Positions 10,305 to 22,309 of a DNA stretch of 64,000 nucleotides are shown here, one piece after another. This DNA comes from Diaporthe sp. PMI_573 (taxonomy: Eukaryota; Ascomycota; Sordariomycetes; Diaporthales; Diaporthaceae), in assembly GCA_021399435.1 (NCBI GenBank), contig JAJTUP010000062.1, forward strand, positions 1 to 64,000, in the 5' to 3' direction. The translations under genes and the position numbers were made by a program. The notes under the pieces were generated by a model that was not told where the DNA came from, did no database searches, and saw only the letters and a list, made by a program, of their open reading frames with translations. Position 1 is the stretch's first letter. Each line of letters begins with the position of its first letter.

Positions 10305-12218
10305 GGTGAAGGCTTCCAGCTCTGGGTGAAATTTATTAGCAGTGTAGCAGTGATGGTGATATTCTCGTCAAAGTCGGATTGCAGAGGGGCGTGCCTGGAT
10401 TTCTGTCGGAATTGCAGCCTAAAGGACAAGCTAGCGCTGAGGGGCTCCCTAGACTCCAAGGTTGTGAGGGAGGCAACGGCTGAACATTAGGCCGAATCTG
10501 TGCTTGAATCACGAGGTTCATTTTCAACAACTTGGGAATATGTTATGGCTCACAAGAATGTTACGGTTCTCCGAGAGTGCGGATCTTTGGAACATGTAAG
10601 GGTGCCTCTAAACCAGCAAATCTGCAGCTCAACCTGAGTGACTGCCTTCCCTATGTAGACAGAGAATACAAGCGCGTAAGCCTTATGTTTGCATGTCTGA
10701 GTATTTCGCACTTCCGTTTCAAGGCATGATAGAAATATTCAACTGTGGGATCCTCAAAGGTGCGACCTGTGTCCATTGGCATTTGCACCCTCAATATGCA
10801 GTCAACAGTACTTGAATATAGTAGGTATAGAATGAGTTCAGTATATATGTACGACTGTTGCGTCGTGCTGCAGAAGATTACATGGCGTCAAAAAATATAT
10901 TTCAGCCCGTCAATGATGCTTTCAGTGGTGAATGACTGCGACCATTTTGACGATAGACTTCGACTGCAATAAGTCATATATTTATACACATAAATACGGG
11001 CTTGACATATCCGGGCCATAATCTACTGTCATGGGAATTCAATGCTGGTGAGACGCAGCTGTGATCAGTCTTGTAGACCGGCACTGGGTGAGAGGCACAG
11101 TCTATGTGCAGGTGATGATCACCGCACCAGTTCATTCAGATCTGTTGGAGGCAGGAAATCATAATTGGGATCGGTGGAGCAGGTGAGGCTTCTGTGAGAC
11201 GTCGTCACGATTGACTTGTATCCATGAAGTTGTTCCTCATCATATAACTAGCGCAATCCAGATTTCGTTGATCAGCTTGTTTGTGAGGGCTTATATGAAG
11301 TCAAGTATTGAATCCTGTTCGAAAGGGCGGGGCGATGACATCAACTGAATTATCCCGTATTAGAAACATTTAATACACAACTCATACATGTATGCGGGAT
11401 AAAGGCAGCACTATTGTAGACTCCTATCGACTTGATAGAAGTTATAATGAATCATAGAGTGACTGATGTGAGTTGAATCTTTCTTTCCCTACTCTATTTG
11501 AGTCAAGTATATAAAACGTCCCTATGCGTAGGTAGTCACGAAGAAGCAATCTGCGTTGTGGAATCTAAAGGGTAGAATTGGAATGTTGAAGGGCATCTTT
11601 TCAATGCCAGATATTGCGGAAACAGAGGTCGAGATCATGCTTTGCAGTTGGCCAGGACATGGTTGGGATTTGAACACCAACTCGAGTTCGTCCGGGATAA
11701 TTGACGCTTGAAGAAGAAGCAAAAATTGAACATCCGCGACTACAGCTTTGACAACACTTCTAAACAACTTAGACGCCATGAAAACTCTTCAATTATGTCA
11801 ACGCACAGGGCTATGGTAGCCGTGTAAAATTGTATGCGTCTGCTGCATGAAAGAGGTGAGGAAACTGACCAACGTCAGTTGCTCATAGGTTAGAACGCTT
11901 CATAGTGATAATGTGTGGATATGGCTGTCTGTCACGTAGGCCATGCCCAAATGTTCTGGGCCTGTGGCGGGTCGGTCCACCCCAGACCCGCTCTGCATTT
12001 GTGCCGGACATCCCTGTCAACAATCATCCCGCTTTCCCACTGTTTACTTTGGCGGGACACGAGCCATCAACCAGGACGACGCGCTTCAAACCAGGCCATA
12101 AACGACAGAGAAACTCGACGTGGCCTGGCTTGGTGACCCTGAAGCTTAGATCTCGAGTCGTCACCCAAGTTTCTGCAAATTCTCGAGACACTGTGCACAA
12201 AACATAAAGAAAAGAAAA
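10305..12218. other. 1.9-kb intergenic region, nothing recognised
   Basis: The region is AT-leaning, particularly 10,700-11,500. It contains only short frames, the longest an 85-codon minus-strand frame at 11522-11779 that matches no family I know. No RNA gene, repeat or transposon end was recognised. The last few hundred bases presumably hold the spc19 promoter. Confidence 0.4.
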
Positions 12219-12924
12219 ATGTCCCACTCCCCCGCGCCATCGAACTACGGCGACTGCGTAGCCTCCTTGCGCACATCCCTCAACCTCCTCGAGTCCTCCG
12301 TCGAGACGCTGGGAAACGGCGTCTCGGACTTCCCCAGGCTCGGATCGGTGCTCAAGACAGTTCGCGTACGTCTAGACACCCTTCCTCCTCCTCGACGCCC
12401 GGCCTAAACTCTTGGCCCGCATTATCCGCGCCACCCCTCCTCCGCCCTAATTCTCCCACTTACAAGACCTCAAGGCACAGCAGCGCAATGGCTGACGCCC
12501 ATGCAAACAGCACTACGAACTGATCCCCCAACCGACCCTCGCCGCAGCCGAGTCATCCCTACGCGACGAGATCGGGCCCTTCGTCACCCACCTCCTCGAC
12601 CGAGCAGACAGGCAGATCGACCGCCAGGCGCGCCGCATCGAGACCCTCAAGGCCCGTAGCGACCTCAACGCGGGGCGACTCGGCAGGGGTGCCGCCTCGC
12701 CGCCGCCGCCGCCGGCACCTTCCTCATCATCGTCGTCGTCGAAGTCGAGAGCGGCGCTAAAGGGCAAGGCGGCCGGTGGGAGAAAGACGCTGGACGGCGG
12801 GGCCGGGCTCCGGGCGAGGGCCGTCCGGCAGCGCAAGGAGGCGCTCAAGTACAGCGTCGAGAGGCTGGAGCTCGAGGTTGCGCAGAAGGAGAGGGAGCTG
12901 AGGGTGCGGCTGCAGGAGGCGTGA
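12219..12924 (+). CDS. SPC19: DASH complex subunit Spc19
   Basis: Exons are 12219-12365 and 12511-12924, separated by a 145-bp intron (GTACGT...CAG, branch-like GCTGACG near 12491), giving 186 aa. The N-terminus (SNYGDCVASLRTSLNLLESS) and the following helix are typical of Spc19, a subunit of the ring-forming DASH/Dam1 complex that couples kinetochores to spindle microtubules. The middle carries a low-complexity Pro/Ser stretch and the C-terminal 40 residues form a charged coiled coil (QRKEALKYSVERLELEV). Length fits filamentous-fungal orthologues. The start has A at -3 and no competing upstream ATG. Confidence 0.9.
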
Positions 12925-14410
12925 TGAGCCTTGCTGGGGTTCCGACCTTTGCGACGCGGTGCAGAGGTCGAGCTGGGATTCCTCTTTATACTTTGCCGCC
13001 TGGAGACCCATGGCAAGCACGATGTGCTCACAACTGCACACAAGTCTTACTGTGGCCTCTGGGGCTAGAATGGAGGCGGCACGCTTCCCGGGAGAAGGTG
13101 CGAGATATGGGCCCCCCCCGTTACAGTACATCTACCATTTACGCCCACTGAGGAGGCCGACACGCTTTGTCCTCCGCGTGTGTCCGAGAACACGGTCCTG
13201 GATATGAGGCCTGTCTACACAAAATGGGCACACACAAGGATACTTAGGCACGCGCGGGCCTGCGGTCCGGGATTGGTTGGTTGTGGCTGATCGCTTTTTC
13301 CTGCGACCATATTCCGGGTTGGCTCAGAGACACCAGCTACTTACACGGAGCCTTCGGCGAGTTGTAGTGGACAAGAGGGCAATTGCATAGCTCTTTTTGC
13401 TCAGGTTGGAACCCGTCCTCGACCCTGGGCGCGAGAATATCTGCGAAAGTGCCCACCAACAACAAACCAGACTGAGAGGGGGCTCTTTATAGTGTGGGAG
13501 AGGCTGGCAACCGCACGACTGGGCATTGGGAAGCGTCTCTGGACTGGAATGGTTGACGACAGCTATGTTCCAAATCACAGAAACACATGCTCACAATCGA
13601 GGTGCTGCTTTCTTTTTCGTTCGATATTCTCTCGTTGCCACTAACCACGGTTAGGGGCTGCCTCGATTTTGACATCTTCAGCCTGTAGTTCCGTGCGTAT
13701 TCAACAACCCCGTCCTTTTGCAATGCAAGCTGCTCCATAGCCATGAAAATCATAAACCCAACGTCTTTGAGGGGGGGGGGGCGGTGTATACAATGTTCGG
13801 AGAAGGTTATAGGATGAAAACCCAAAATAGTTCAAGAGAAAGGAAAATAGTACCGGGATAACGAAATGGGCGCGTCCACATACAACAGAGTGTACACAAA
13901 ATGCGATGTAGTGAAAAATAGGTGGGTAGAAAAAGAATCTGTGCGGTGGTCACATCTTGTGCTGTTGCCCAACGAGAGACTTGTAAGAGGAGGCAAGACA
14001 GGAAGGGTAAAACAGATTCATAATGTCCTCGCCCGGCCTGTACGCGGTCTGCCTGGTGATACCTCGATTTCCGCCCATACAATGCGGAATGATCAAGGTC
14101 CGTCGTGCCTTCTGCACTGCTCTTGCATGGCGCTTCCGATGCAACTCTTCCCCATCAATCACGCCATGCAGCAAGTCTCGACGTCGCATGGTCCCCGAGA
14201 ATCATGCATTGTTCACTCCTCCACACAGGCGACACGAATCGGCCAGTCTCTTGGGTATACGCTTAAGTTGATAATACAAGTCATAATCAGGCGGCCAGTA
14301 GGCGGCCCGGCCTCCAATCTTCGGAGGCAGCCATTTCCTCAGTGGCCTTAATCGTCCTTCTCACATCCCCACAAGCTGTTTGAATCGCTCTTCAGTGCAT
14401 GCTCGGATCT
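12925..14410. other. Convergent intergenic region between spc19 and sho1
   Basis: This 1.5-kb stretch lies between the 3' ends of two convergent genes. It has several frames of 80-160 codons on both strands, none with recognisable domains. A run of 11 G occurs at 13771-13781. The part next to 14410 is presumably the sho1 3' UTR. Confidence 0.4.
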
Positions 14411-15577
14411 TTAGAGCAGGATTAGGTAATTGCTGGGCGCAATACCGGTGTCGCCGTTATCCTTTCGTGCTTGCCACCACCGACCGCTGACGTCGCTAAC
14501 TTCCAGGATCTCGTGCTTGGAGAAAGAAATCTCGTTGGCATCGTCTGGGTTCGCCTCGTAGCTGTAGATGGCTTTGGCGCGGTACGGGTACTCGGTCGGA
14601 GGGACTATCTCCCCCTCGTTGGTAGCACCAGGCGCCTTCATTTGCGAGCTGCCAAAACCGTTCGCTGCAGCGCTATTGCGAGTGCCAGGCACGGTGGAGA
14701 TGCCAGCGACAGGCGAAGGGTTCTCGAAGCCGTTGAGCTGGGCAGAGGTGTACATCTGTGGCGGCTGCACAGAAGTCGAGGTCTCAGGGCGGCCACCGCC
14801 GTAATTCATTGTCTGTCGGTTCATCATGTGCGACTCCTTGGTCAACGCAAAGGAATCAAGGTAGGCCCGCGGAACAGCCGATGGGGCGGAACCGAAGTAA
14901 AAGATCCAGACAATCTGTTGTTGACTAGGTCAGCATGATGTCCACGAGACGCAAGCAAACAAAGTGGCCAGTGCCGTGAGCTGAGACGGAGGAAGAATGT
15001 AAGCGACTTACGGTCACCATGGACAGCAGGATGAATCCCGCAGAGGCAGCCTCTTTGGCGCCATTGGCCGAGTAAACGAGACTGTTCACAGAGGATGTTG
15101 TAAGGACAAGTCCACATGCCAGGTAACCGACCACGGCAACATGGTAGGTCTGGGTTGTGTCGGATGCGACCACAACGAAGACCCCGCCTACTGTGAAAAA
15201 GTAGTAGACGACGGTCCACCACGTGTAGGTGGGGAAGCTATCTCTGGTCTGGATTTGGGCGATGATAGATGCGATGAAAGCAATGATCCACGCGAGCTAG
15301 GGGGCTGTCAGCCAAACGATCCATCTAAAATTATTGACTGTTGGGGGCGAAGGATGGTTGCAGGATGCTCAAGCGGGAAGGCTGGGCTGGGCCGGGCTGG
15401 GTTCAGAGGGGGGGCCGGTGGGGGAGCCTCTGGCGTGCTTACCGCTGAAATGGATATGGTAGCGAGAGCGAATGGATCGCCGATGATGTTGCCGACGTCG
15501 ATTCCTCGCCGTCTGTTTTGCCTGTTGTATTCCATTTTGCGCAGCGATGGTGAATGGAGTGAGCCGTAATTGGGCAT
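14411..15577 (-). CDS. SHO1: High-osmolarity sensor Sho1
   Basis: Exons are 15577-15443, 15296-15012 and 14914-14411 (introns of 146 and 97 bp, both phase 0), giving 307 aa. Sho1 is the plasma-membrane adaptor of one branch of the HOG MAP-kinase pathway and binds Pbs2 through its SH3 domain. The N-terminus contains the family motif [16 protein letters not shown] leading into the first of four membrane helices ([15 protein letters not shown], then TVVYYF..., the [15 protein letters not shown] region, and [13 protein letters not shown]). After a linker of about 90 residues the C-terminal 60 residues form the SH3 domain ([37 protein letters not shown]). All elements are intact. The nearly 5-kb upstream stretch without genes is unusual. 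Confidence 0.93.
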
Positions 15578-18500
15578 GTGGAACGACTGGTTGTATGGCT
15601 AGATAGGTTGACGGTGCAACAAACTGCCCTGGGACAGATGGTTCGGCCTGGAGATGTTTGCAACGGCTTGAAAGTTGCCTCCTCAAAGAAACATCGGCGC
15701 AGGGTTCAATCAATTGATGGCGATGCACGGTCCGTGTGGTCTGGGTCCAGCTCGTGTTGGTAATGCGGCGGGTGCAGCCTCAGGCTGTTGGTTGAAAACC
15801 ACGACGAAACGGGGCGGTATTGCTGCGATGAAGGCCGATAGCACCACAGAAGGAAAGTGATGAATTATGCCGGAGGCCGTGTCGGAGAAGAAGACGTATT
15901 AAGAGGTTGTTGATGACCCGTGGGATGTGATTTCCTTTGTCAAGGTTGCAAATGGCGGCAAGTCCCGAAGCAGAATATCGCCTGTCCGCGAGTGAATCGC
16001 GTAGTTCAGAAAGCGGAGCGTCTCAGTGCCTCGCGCCTGGACGTAAGTGCCACCTCTTTCGAACCGTGTAGGATGATAGAGTCGCTTCCTGATGTCTCCT
16101 CTTTTCGGCAATCGATTTGGAAGCCGGCCGAGTTTCTCGCAGTGCCGGACAGCGCAGATTGCTCGTAACCGGTGATGGACACACGCAGGCGAGGACCGGG
16201 GAGGATGTCGCAAGACGGATCGATTGATCGACAGGAGTAGGATAGGCGGAGGGTCCTGTGTGCTCGAGGAGGAGGCGAGGAGTCTCGAAGAAGACAAGAA
16301 TCGAAATGGATGGTGATTCAGGGCAAGGGATAAAAGAGAGGAGGGAATTGAAAGACCGGGTGGTCAGTCTGTGTGCATGTCAGGTTGCCTTGTGCAGGGC
16401 CTGGGCGGATAGATGAAGTCGGGGAAGGGGAAAGGGAGAGGAGGACGCTGTGGTCTAGCCAAGCAAAGAAGGGGAAATGGTGGTGGGCGTGAGATTGGAT
16501 TGGATTGCAGAGAGGCACAGAGGGCGACAGGGAAAGGCAGGCGAGAAGGAGCGGATTGATCTCGTTGCAGGGGTGGCCAGAGAATAGTGTCAATGGGGTG
16601 GCCCCACTGCGGGCACTGCAGGCACTGCAGGCACTGTGCGTGGTGGTGTGCGTGTGCGTGCGTCTTCCTAACCTCGCCTTCAAGGTTCCTGGCAGGGAGG
16701 ATCCAGATGTTTTGCAGGGGAAGGACTCGAAGGACGGCCCTGGCTCAACCAGAACTGGTAGTGCTGACCATTTACGGACGCAGGCCCAGGTACTTACCTA
16801 GGTACTTGCCTAGCAAGTGCTGGATTTTGGATTTGTGGGCGGCGGAGAGACAGACAAAGACACAGGCAAAGGGCAGAGGCACGCCCAACCCCTCCTCCTC
16901 CCTGGCTCGGCTGCAAGCTGATGGCCACCAGATCCGCCCTGGTGCCGAAGAATCGAGCTAACCCATTATGCATCGTGGGTAGCATAGCCACCTCAGACTG
17001 CGCCTGTTTGAACGCGCTTGTGGTGGTGTGCCGCTGTCACCTCCCTGTTTGGTTCCTGCCCTGGCTTGTCCTGGCCTGTTCCTATCCTTCAGCTTCAGCT
17101 ACGGTTACCATCCGGGCTCGACGCCGCCTTCGTGCCGTCCGATTGGCGCCGAAGGAGTCTAAAAGCAGGCTCAATTTCAGACCCCATCGCCCGAGGGACG
17201 TTGATGCGTCGTCCACATGCGGTCACACTCTGTCCCACGCATCCCCCAGCGTGCATCTTACGCCAAAGGGTACCCGCACCCTCATCGGTGACAGGCAGAG
17301 CCCACGAGGCTCGGTAGGTTGCTGCCGAAGAAGCAAGGCCGAGTCAAGTCTCAGAAGCCAACCGGCTCGGAAGGGCGTTTGAGAACAGGCCAGGATCAAG
17401 TCGTTTCCGGAAGAGGATAATTGATCACGGCCTAGACGAGCTGATAGGCTGGTAACGACTCCAGATCGTCGCGGGTTAGACATGCGAGCAAGGCCGTGGA
17501 CAGCTGGTCCCTGGGCTTCCCAGCAAGATCTCTACATAATTCTCCGACTGTGTGGGCTCCAGGGCTCTCACCAGTGACACCTGGTGCGCAACTTGTCAAA
17601 TCCATTTGGCTGCTGCAATTTAAACTCCAATCCCTTGTCGTTCCTCGTGGTTCGGCTGTGACCCATGCAGGGGTTGAAGCAACTGTCGTCGAGTTTCAGA
17701 CGACCTCTGCAGGCAGGCCCTGTGTCCGGGCTCTCAACTATACCTAGGCAGACAACATTGTGGCGGGTCGACCGTTCCTTGAGCGTCTTGGGGTTACAAC
17801 GCCCCAGGCCGGTGGCATTTCCATTGGGTATCCGGCAAGAAGTCGGGAGCCATTTCTGCATGCTCCTGCATACGTGCTCCGTTGCTGTGCATAAAGGTAT
17901 CGGATGACCAAACTCAAACCTCAAAGATCACCTCGCCGCACCTTGCCAACTTGCTACGGGACATTTTGCGGCGGTGTGACAGGAGGACCTGCGTTCGCCA
18001 ACCGACCCACGACAGAGGCAAGACTGGGGCTGCTTTCTCAATGTCCAACCGACTCCGGTGGCCCGGCTCTGGCTCTCGTCACTGAAAACATCGCAGGGAT
18101 TCGAGGCGGGGACCGAGCCGGGCCACGAGCCAGCTAGATGATCCAGTTCGGAGCCAAGCCTGAAACTTACCGTTATCGCAGCTTGCCGGTCGATCACACA
18201 ACCATCCATCCTGCCATCTCATGGGCCAAAACCCCGTATTCAGCGAGCCACCGCGAAGGGCCCAGCCTAGGAAGAGTCAGGCAAAGTGACACAGTGGCCC
18301 GCCTACATCAAAATTGCAGATGAACCTGTCAGGGCAGTGTCGATGAGCCGCCATTGAGAAGCCCACGGACCAAGCGAAAGCGGTTATTGCGGCCTCAGCG
18401 CTTCTCTAGCGCATCTGGCGTCCCACCCGGTTCCGTCCAACGCATCTCTGCTGTCCAGTGGATTTCGACGTGTTGGTCCTGATGGGTCCTGGAGTCACTT

Positions 18501-20474
18501 TTACTGTGTATCCTCGAAACGTTCCCCCACTGCCGCGCTCTCGCCCGTTTGATCGACGTGGTCGCCAACTCTAAAATTCTGGCAGCCAGCTGGCTGTGCG
18601 CACATATCGCGTCGCTGCCGCCGTACTGTTAGAAGCAGTCTTGCTCATGAGCTTCGAATATCAAAAGGGATCGGCGCCTGAAACCCAGCAAGCCCCAACT
18701 TGGCGGCCCATGATATCCGAGGTCCCGGATCTCCTCCCAACTAACTCGTGGCACCCAGACACAAATTCCCCGGCGGCCGTACCTGAGCAAGCAAGCCAAG
18801 GTAGATGGCAAACCTGGGGTAATCGGACCCAGCAGCACCGAGACATGTTGTACAATGAACCACCTTGTCTGACTTCTTATATCAGATCTGGCGTTGGCAA
18901 CCTTCTCTGGTGCTGCGCCGGCCCAGAAGTAAGCGCGCACTGTATCCGCGCGCTCAGCTGAATACTACCGGGCCACCCACACTGGGTTCCTGAATTTAGG
19001 GCTGCCCACACAATTGCAGCTGCTCCGCCGTCAGGCGGGTCGCCGCCGTCGATCAGGGCCCCGTAGCGCACCCGTTTCGTGGGTACTGACTGGCCTTGAA
19101 GAGGGACACCTTTCGCTACCAGGAGTGGTCTCATGGTACCGGTAACCCTGTTGATGGCATCTCCCGCTCGTTGGTGGCGTATCGTCTTCGGGTTCGCTGG
19201 CGTGGTGGCCGCATACGCCATTGACGACTCCTCTGTCGCGCCAGGCATTAGAGGTACAATAACCTGGAGTCATTAGCCCTGTCTATTGAAACAACCGGCA
19301 AATCGTGTCATTTTCCTGTTTTTGGCAAAGACTGTCCACTACTGTACGCATGACATTGGCCTGCTCCTAATAATAATATTACAATTTGCGCCGTCCGACT
19401 GTTTACAGCAAGACACTTTGACATGCCGCTCTTAGCCCATCTCGATTGGGCACCTAGCACGCCCGGGTGCCTTGACCACAGTCATCGTCCAATCTATTCC
19501 GCCTAGCTGGCCCTCCCGATCAGCCAGCTCAAGATGATCTTGCGCCAACTACATCGCAGTAAAACAAGTGGCTTGCCGCAAAGCACGTCTGTTCACCGTG
19601 TACATCCGAACACTCCGTACCTACGACAGCAACACTTCCAGCTGCCCCGCGATTGTTTGGTGGAACCCCTGCCTTGGCCCACACGTGCCGACCTGCGCGA
19701 GGGGAGTGTCGAGGCTCGTTGATGACATTGACCGCAATTGTTCAAGGAGAAACAATCGTCTGATGCTGCGATTACGACCTGCCCAAGACGCAGCCCGCCT
19801 GGCAACCCCGGAGAGGGAGTGAGTACATACAGTTCGCATTGAGTGATAACACAGGCCCTGAAACGCCGGAGCTGCCACTTCCCGGGTGTGATTCCGCATA
19901 GCTAGCTGCCCGTCTGTCAAGTCGAGCCCTATACGATGTTGCTGCAGGTGACTGCACAGTGTAAAGACTATTTGGCATGGTTGCCAGACTGAGGCAGAGT
20001 CGGAACCATTGTTGCTGCCGGGCACTGCTATGGCTGTCAGTCACGAGGCGGCTGATTGTGTGAAAACATCCGGCAGCTCTGCCCGGCCGGCGTGCTGGGT
20101 TGATGCTCCCATGCAATCAGCTTTCCGGTGGCAGCCTTCCCTGTCTCAATATGGCCCGTAGCCACACGGACACTGCCATATTCCTGTGCCTCGGCCCACA
20201 CCATGCTTTCGTGGCCAACCTGTCCACTCCGACTCTGCATGCTCTCAACTTCCAAGCCGCGAGCCGAAGACACGGGACTGTTCGCTCGTAGACATTCTTG
20301 ACGGATATTGGGTTGCACTTCCGACTCCGTCCATGGCCCGAGTGACTGAACGCGTCACAACCAAGAGGGTTGAAAGTGATACTCGTAACGCCATGCCAAG
20401 TCGTAGTGGTTGGCAGCATTACAGGACACATCTTCTGACGATAACGCAATGAGTTGTTCTCCCTGCCAGGGAGC
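15578..20474. other. 4.9-kb gene-free region upstream of sho1
   Basis: The base composition is normal, roughly balanced and CpG-containing, so this is not RIP-damaged repeat. The many frames of 60-160 codons have no domain, no sensible codon pattern and no consistent splice structure. There is a short CTGCAGGCA-type repeat near 16615-16640 and a CCTAGG-rich spot near 16790-16810. It may hold a long sho1 regulatory region or leader, or non-coding transcripts, but nothing in the sequence proves either. Confidence 0.4.
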
Positions 20475-21164
20475 TCAGACAGCCTCAGCCTCCTTGTCCC
20501 TCAGGGCCTCCGCCCTCCTCACCTTACGCTCGACATTCTCCACGCGGCCCTCAACGTCGGCGATGAAGCTGCCATATCCCACCACCCTCTCCTCGTACCA
20601 CTTCCTAACGACCCTCTCGCTGCGGTCCCGCAGCTCTCCGACCTCCGCCTCCTGGGCCAGCTGTGTCGCCTCGACGCCCTTCATGCGCGGTAGGAGGGCA
20701 ACCAGGTCGGCGCTCAGCTTTGGGTCTGGGACGGGTGTGTCGGATGTGACGGCGGTTAGGGCGGAGACGGTGCTGGGGAACGAGGAGGCGAAGGAGAGCA
20801 CTGTGGCACGGAGGGCGGCTGTGTCTAGCTGTGAGGGGGCTGGGTCGTCGGGTGTTGGGGACTGGAAGAATGACGGGTGTGTGCGGTCTAGACACAGTCA
20901 GTCGCCTGAGTCGTGAGCCATGGGAACCTGCGTCTGAACACGTTACTTACAGAGCTTGAGGATGTCGGCGTAGACGCGGAAGCGGGAGACGAGGGTCGCG
21001 AAGCGGCGCTCGAGGTTGGCGAGTGATTCGACAGCCGAGTCACCAGCTGGCCTCGTGGCTGAGACGGAATTCGAGCCGTGGAGAATCTGCTCGATGCGCA
21101 GGAGACGGGCCTCTAGCAGCGAGATGGTGGCGAGGGTGGTCCTGTCGAGGGATTGTTCCTCCAT
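20475..21164 (-). CDS. ro-10: Nuclear distribution protein RO10 (dynactin p24-like)
   Basis: Exons are 21164-20951 and 20887-20475, with a 63-bp intron (20950-20888), giving 208 aa. The N-terminus (ATISLLEARLLRIEQILHG) and overall coiled-coil character match RO10, needed for nuclear migration in Neurospora and related to the p24/DCTN3 shoulder subunit of dynactin. The C-terminal third is a charged coiled coil (VEGRVENVERKVRRAEALRD). It is transcribed away from the amino-acid transporter gene, sharing about 1.1 kb of upstream DNA with it. An overlapping 169-codon frame on the same strand that ends inside exon 1 is a shadow. Confidence 0.8.
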
Positions 21165-22309
21165 GGTCGTGGGCGCGGGGCGATGTGCGGCAGCTCCAGC
21201 CCTTCAAAGTTGTCCCAACCTCGTGCGATGTAAACAAACCCGCTTTCCTTGGTCTTTCAGTGGGTTGACCTCTCTCCTCGCGAAACAGCGCCACCGCCTT
21301 GCAGGAAACGGCCAAAAACTCGCGTCGAACGTATGCGTCGAACGTATGCGTCGTGCAACCTGCGGTGTACTCAGTAAAAGCCCAATCCAGCGAGCAGGCT
21401 CGATCCGGAAAGGCCAAGGATGAGACCTCGGCAGGCTCGGGTGGCAGGCCCGCTAGAAGCTTTGAGGGTATGAGGTTGATTGGCGGGCCTGACAGCTGGT
21501 AGTGCATTTTTACGTCAGAGGGAGGGGCGCTAGGCCGAGACAATCTCAAGTGTCAGGGGTCCTTTCCCGCGGGTAAGGTTTTCTTGGGGCAATGGCAATG
21601 GGACACATGGACAATCAATAGTCGGAAGAGCCAACCCTGCCCGCAAGCCAGGTGCCTGCCTCGTTGGCCTGTACCGCTCACGGAGTACTATCTCACCCGC
21701 TTCAACGTCGTGTGACGGCGAGGTGTCACTTGAGCTTGGCCCTGCGAGTCCTTGTCCCTGCGGCCTGCGACCTGCGACCTGCGACCCTCGAGTCAGCTCC
21801 GCGGCGGCATTCTCCCGTGCGCTGACCGCATGGGCATGTGTCGTGTGCATCCGTCCAGTCATCCTTTGCTCATCCTTTTCCACCATCACGTCAACGCTGG
21901 GGGGTGGCGTCAAGGTGTCAAGCTCTGCCTGTCGCTATCGGGAGCCTCCTCCTTGCTAGCCACTGCCGGTTTAGACTGGACCTCTCGCCCGCCCCGGTTC
22001 AAAGCCGATCTGCGGCAGTCCACAACCCGCACTTTATCCCCAAGACCCGGCCGAGACCTCGTTATCTAGCCTGTGGCTTTAGACATCCCGTGCCCAACCG
22101 CATATCGCCTTATCGATCGAGACACCTTCGGAACCCGTCGCGCGGCGCTCTCGACCTTGGACCTCTGGACCACGAAACCCCTTCAACGCCAGCCTCGACG
22201 ACCGTGTCAGCCTTACCGAGACGAATCCGACCACTACGAACCGACCTCCTTTCTGCCCACAAGTGCGTCCCTGAAAGAGCCAGGTGGCTTGCGGTCCCGC
22301 GCCCGTGAC
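21165..22309. other. Divergent promoter region of ro-10 and the AVT transporter
   Basis: This 1,145-bp region lies between two divergently transcribed genes. It is C/T-rich toward the transporter. A small tandem array of the heptamer CTGCGAC lies near 21763-21784. The frames on the plus strand here are not supported by any domain. No TATA element stands out. Confidence 0.4.

Noticed and set aside
16921..17382. A 153-codon plus-strand frame in the region upstream of sho1
   Set aside because: Arg/Ser/Cys-rich composition typical of chance frames in GC-rich DNA, with no domain and no splice context.
21040..21549. A 169-codon minus-strand frame overlapping ro-10 exon 1
   Set aside because: It is in another frame from the conserved RO10 start and has no domain.
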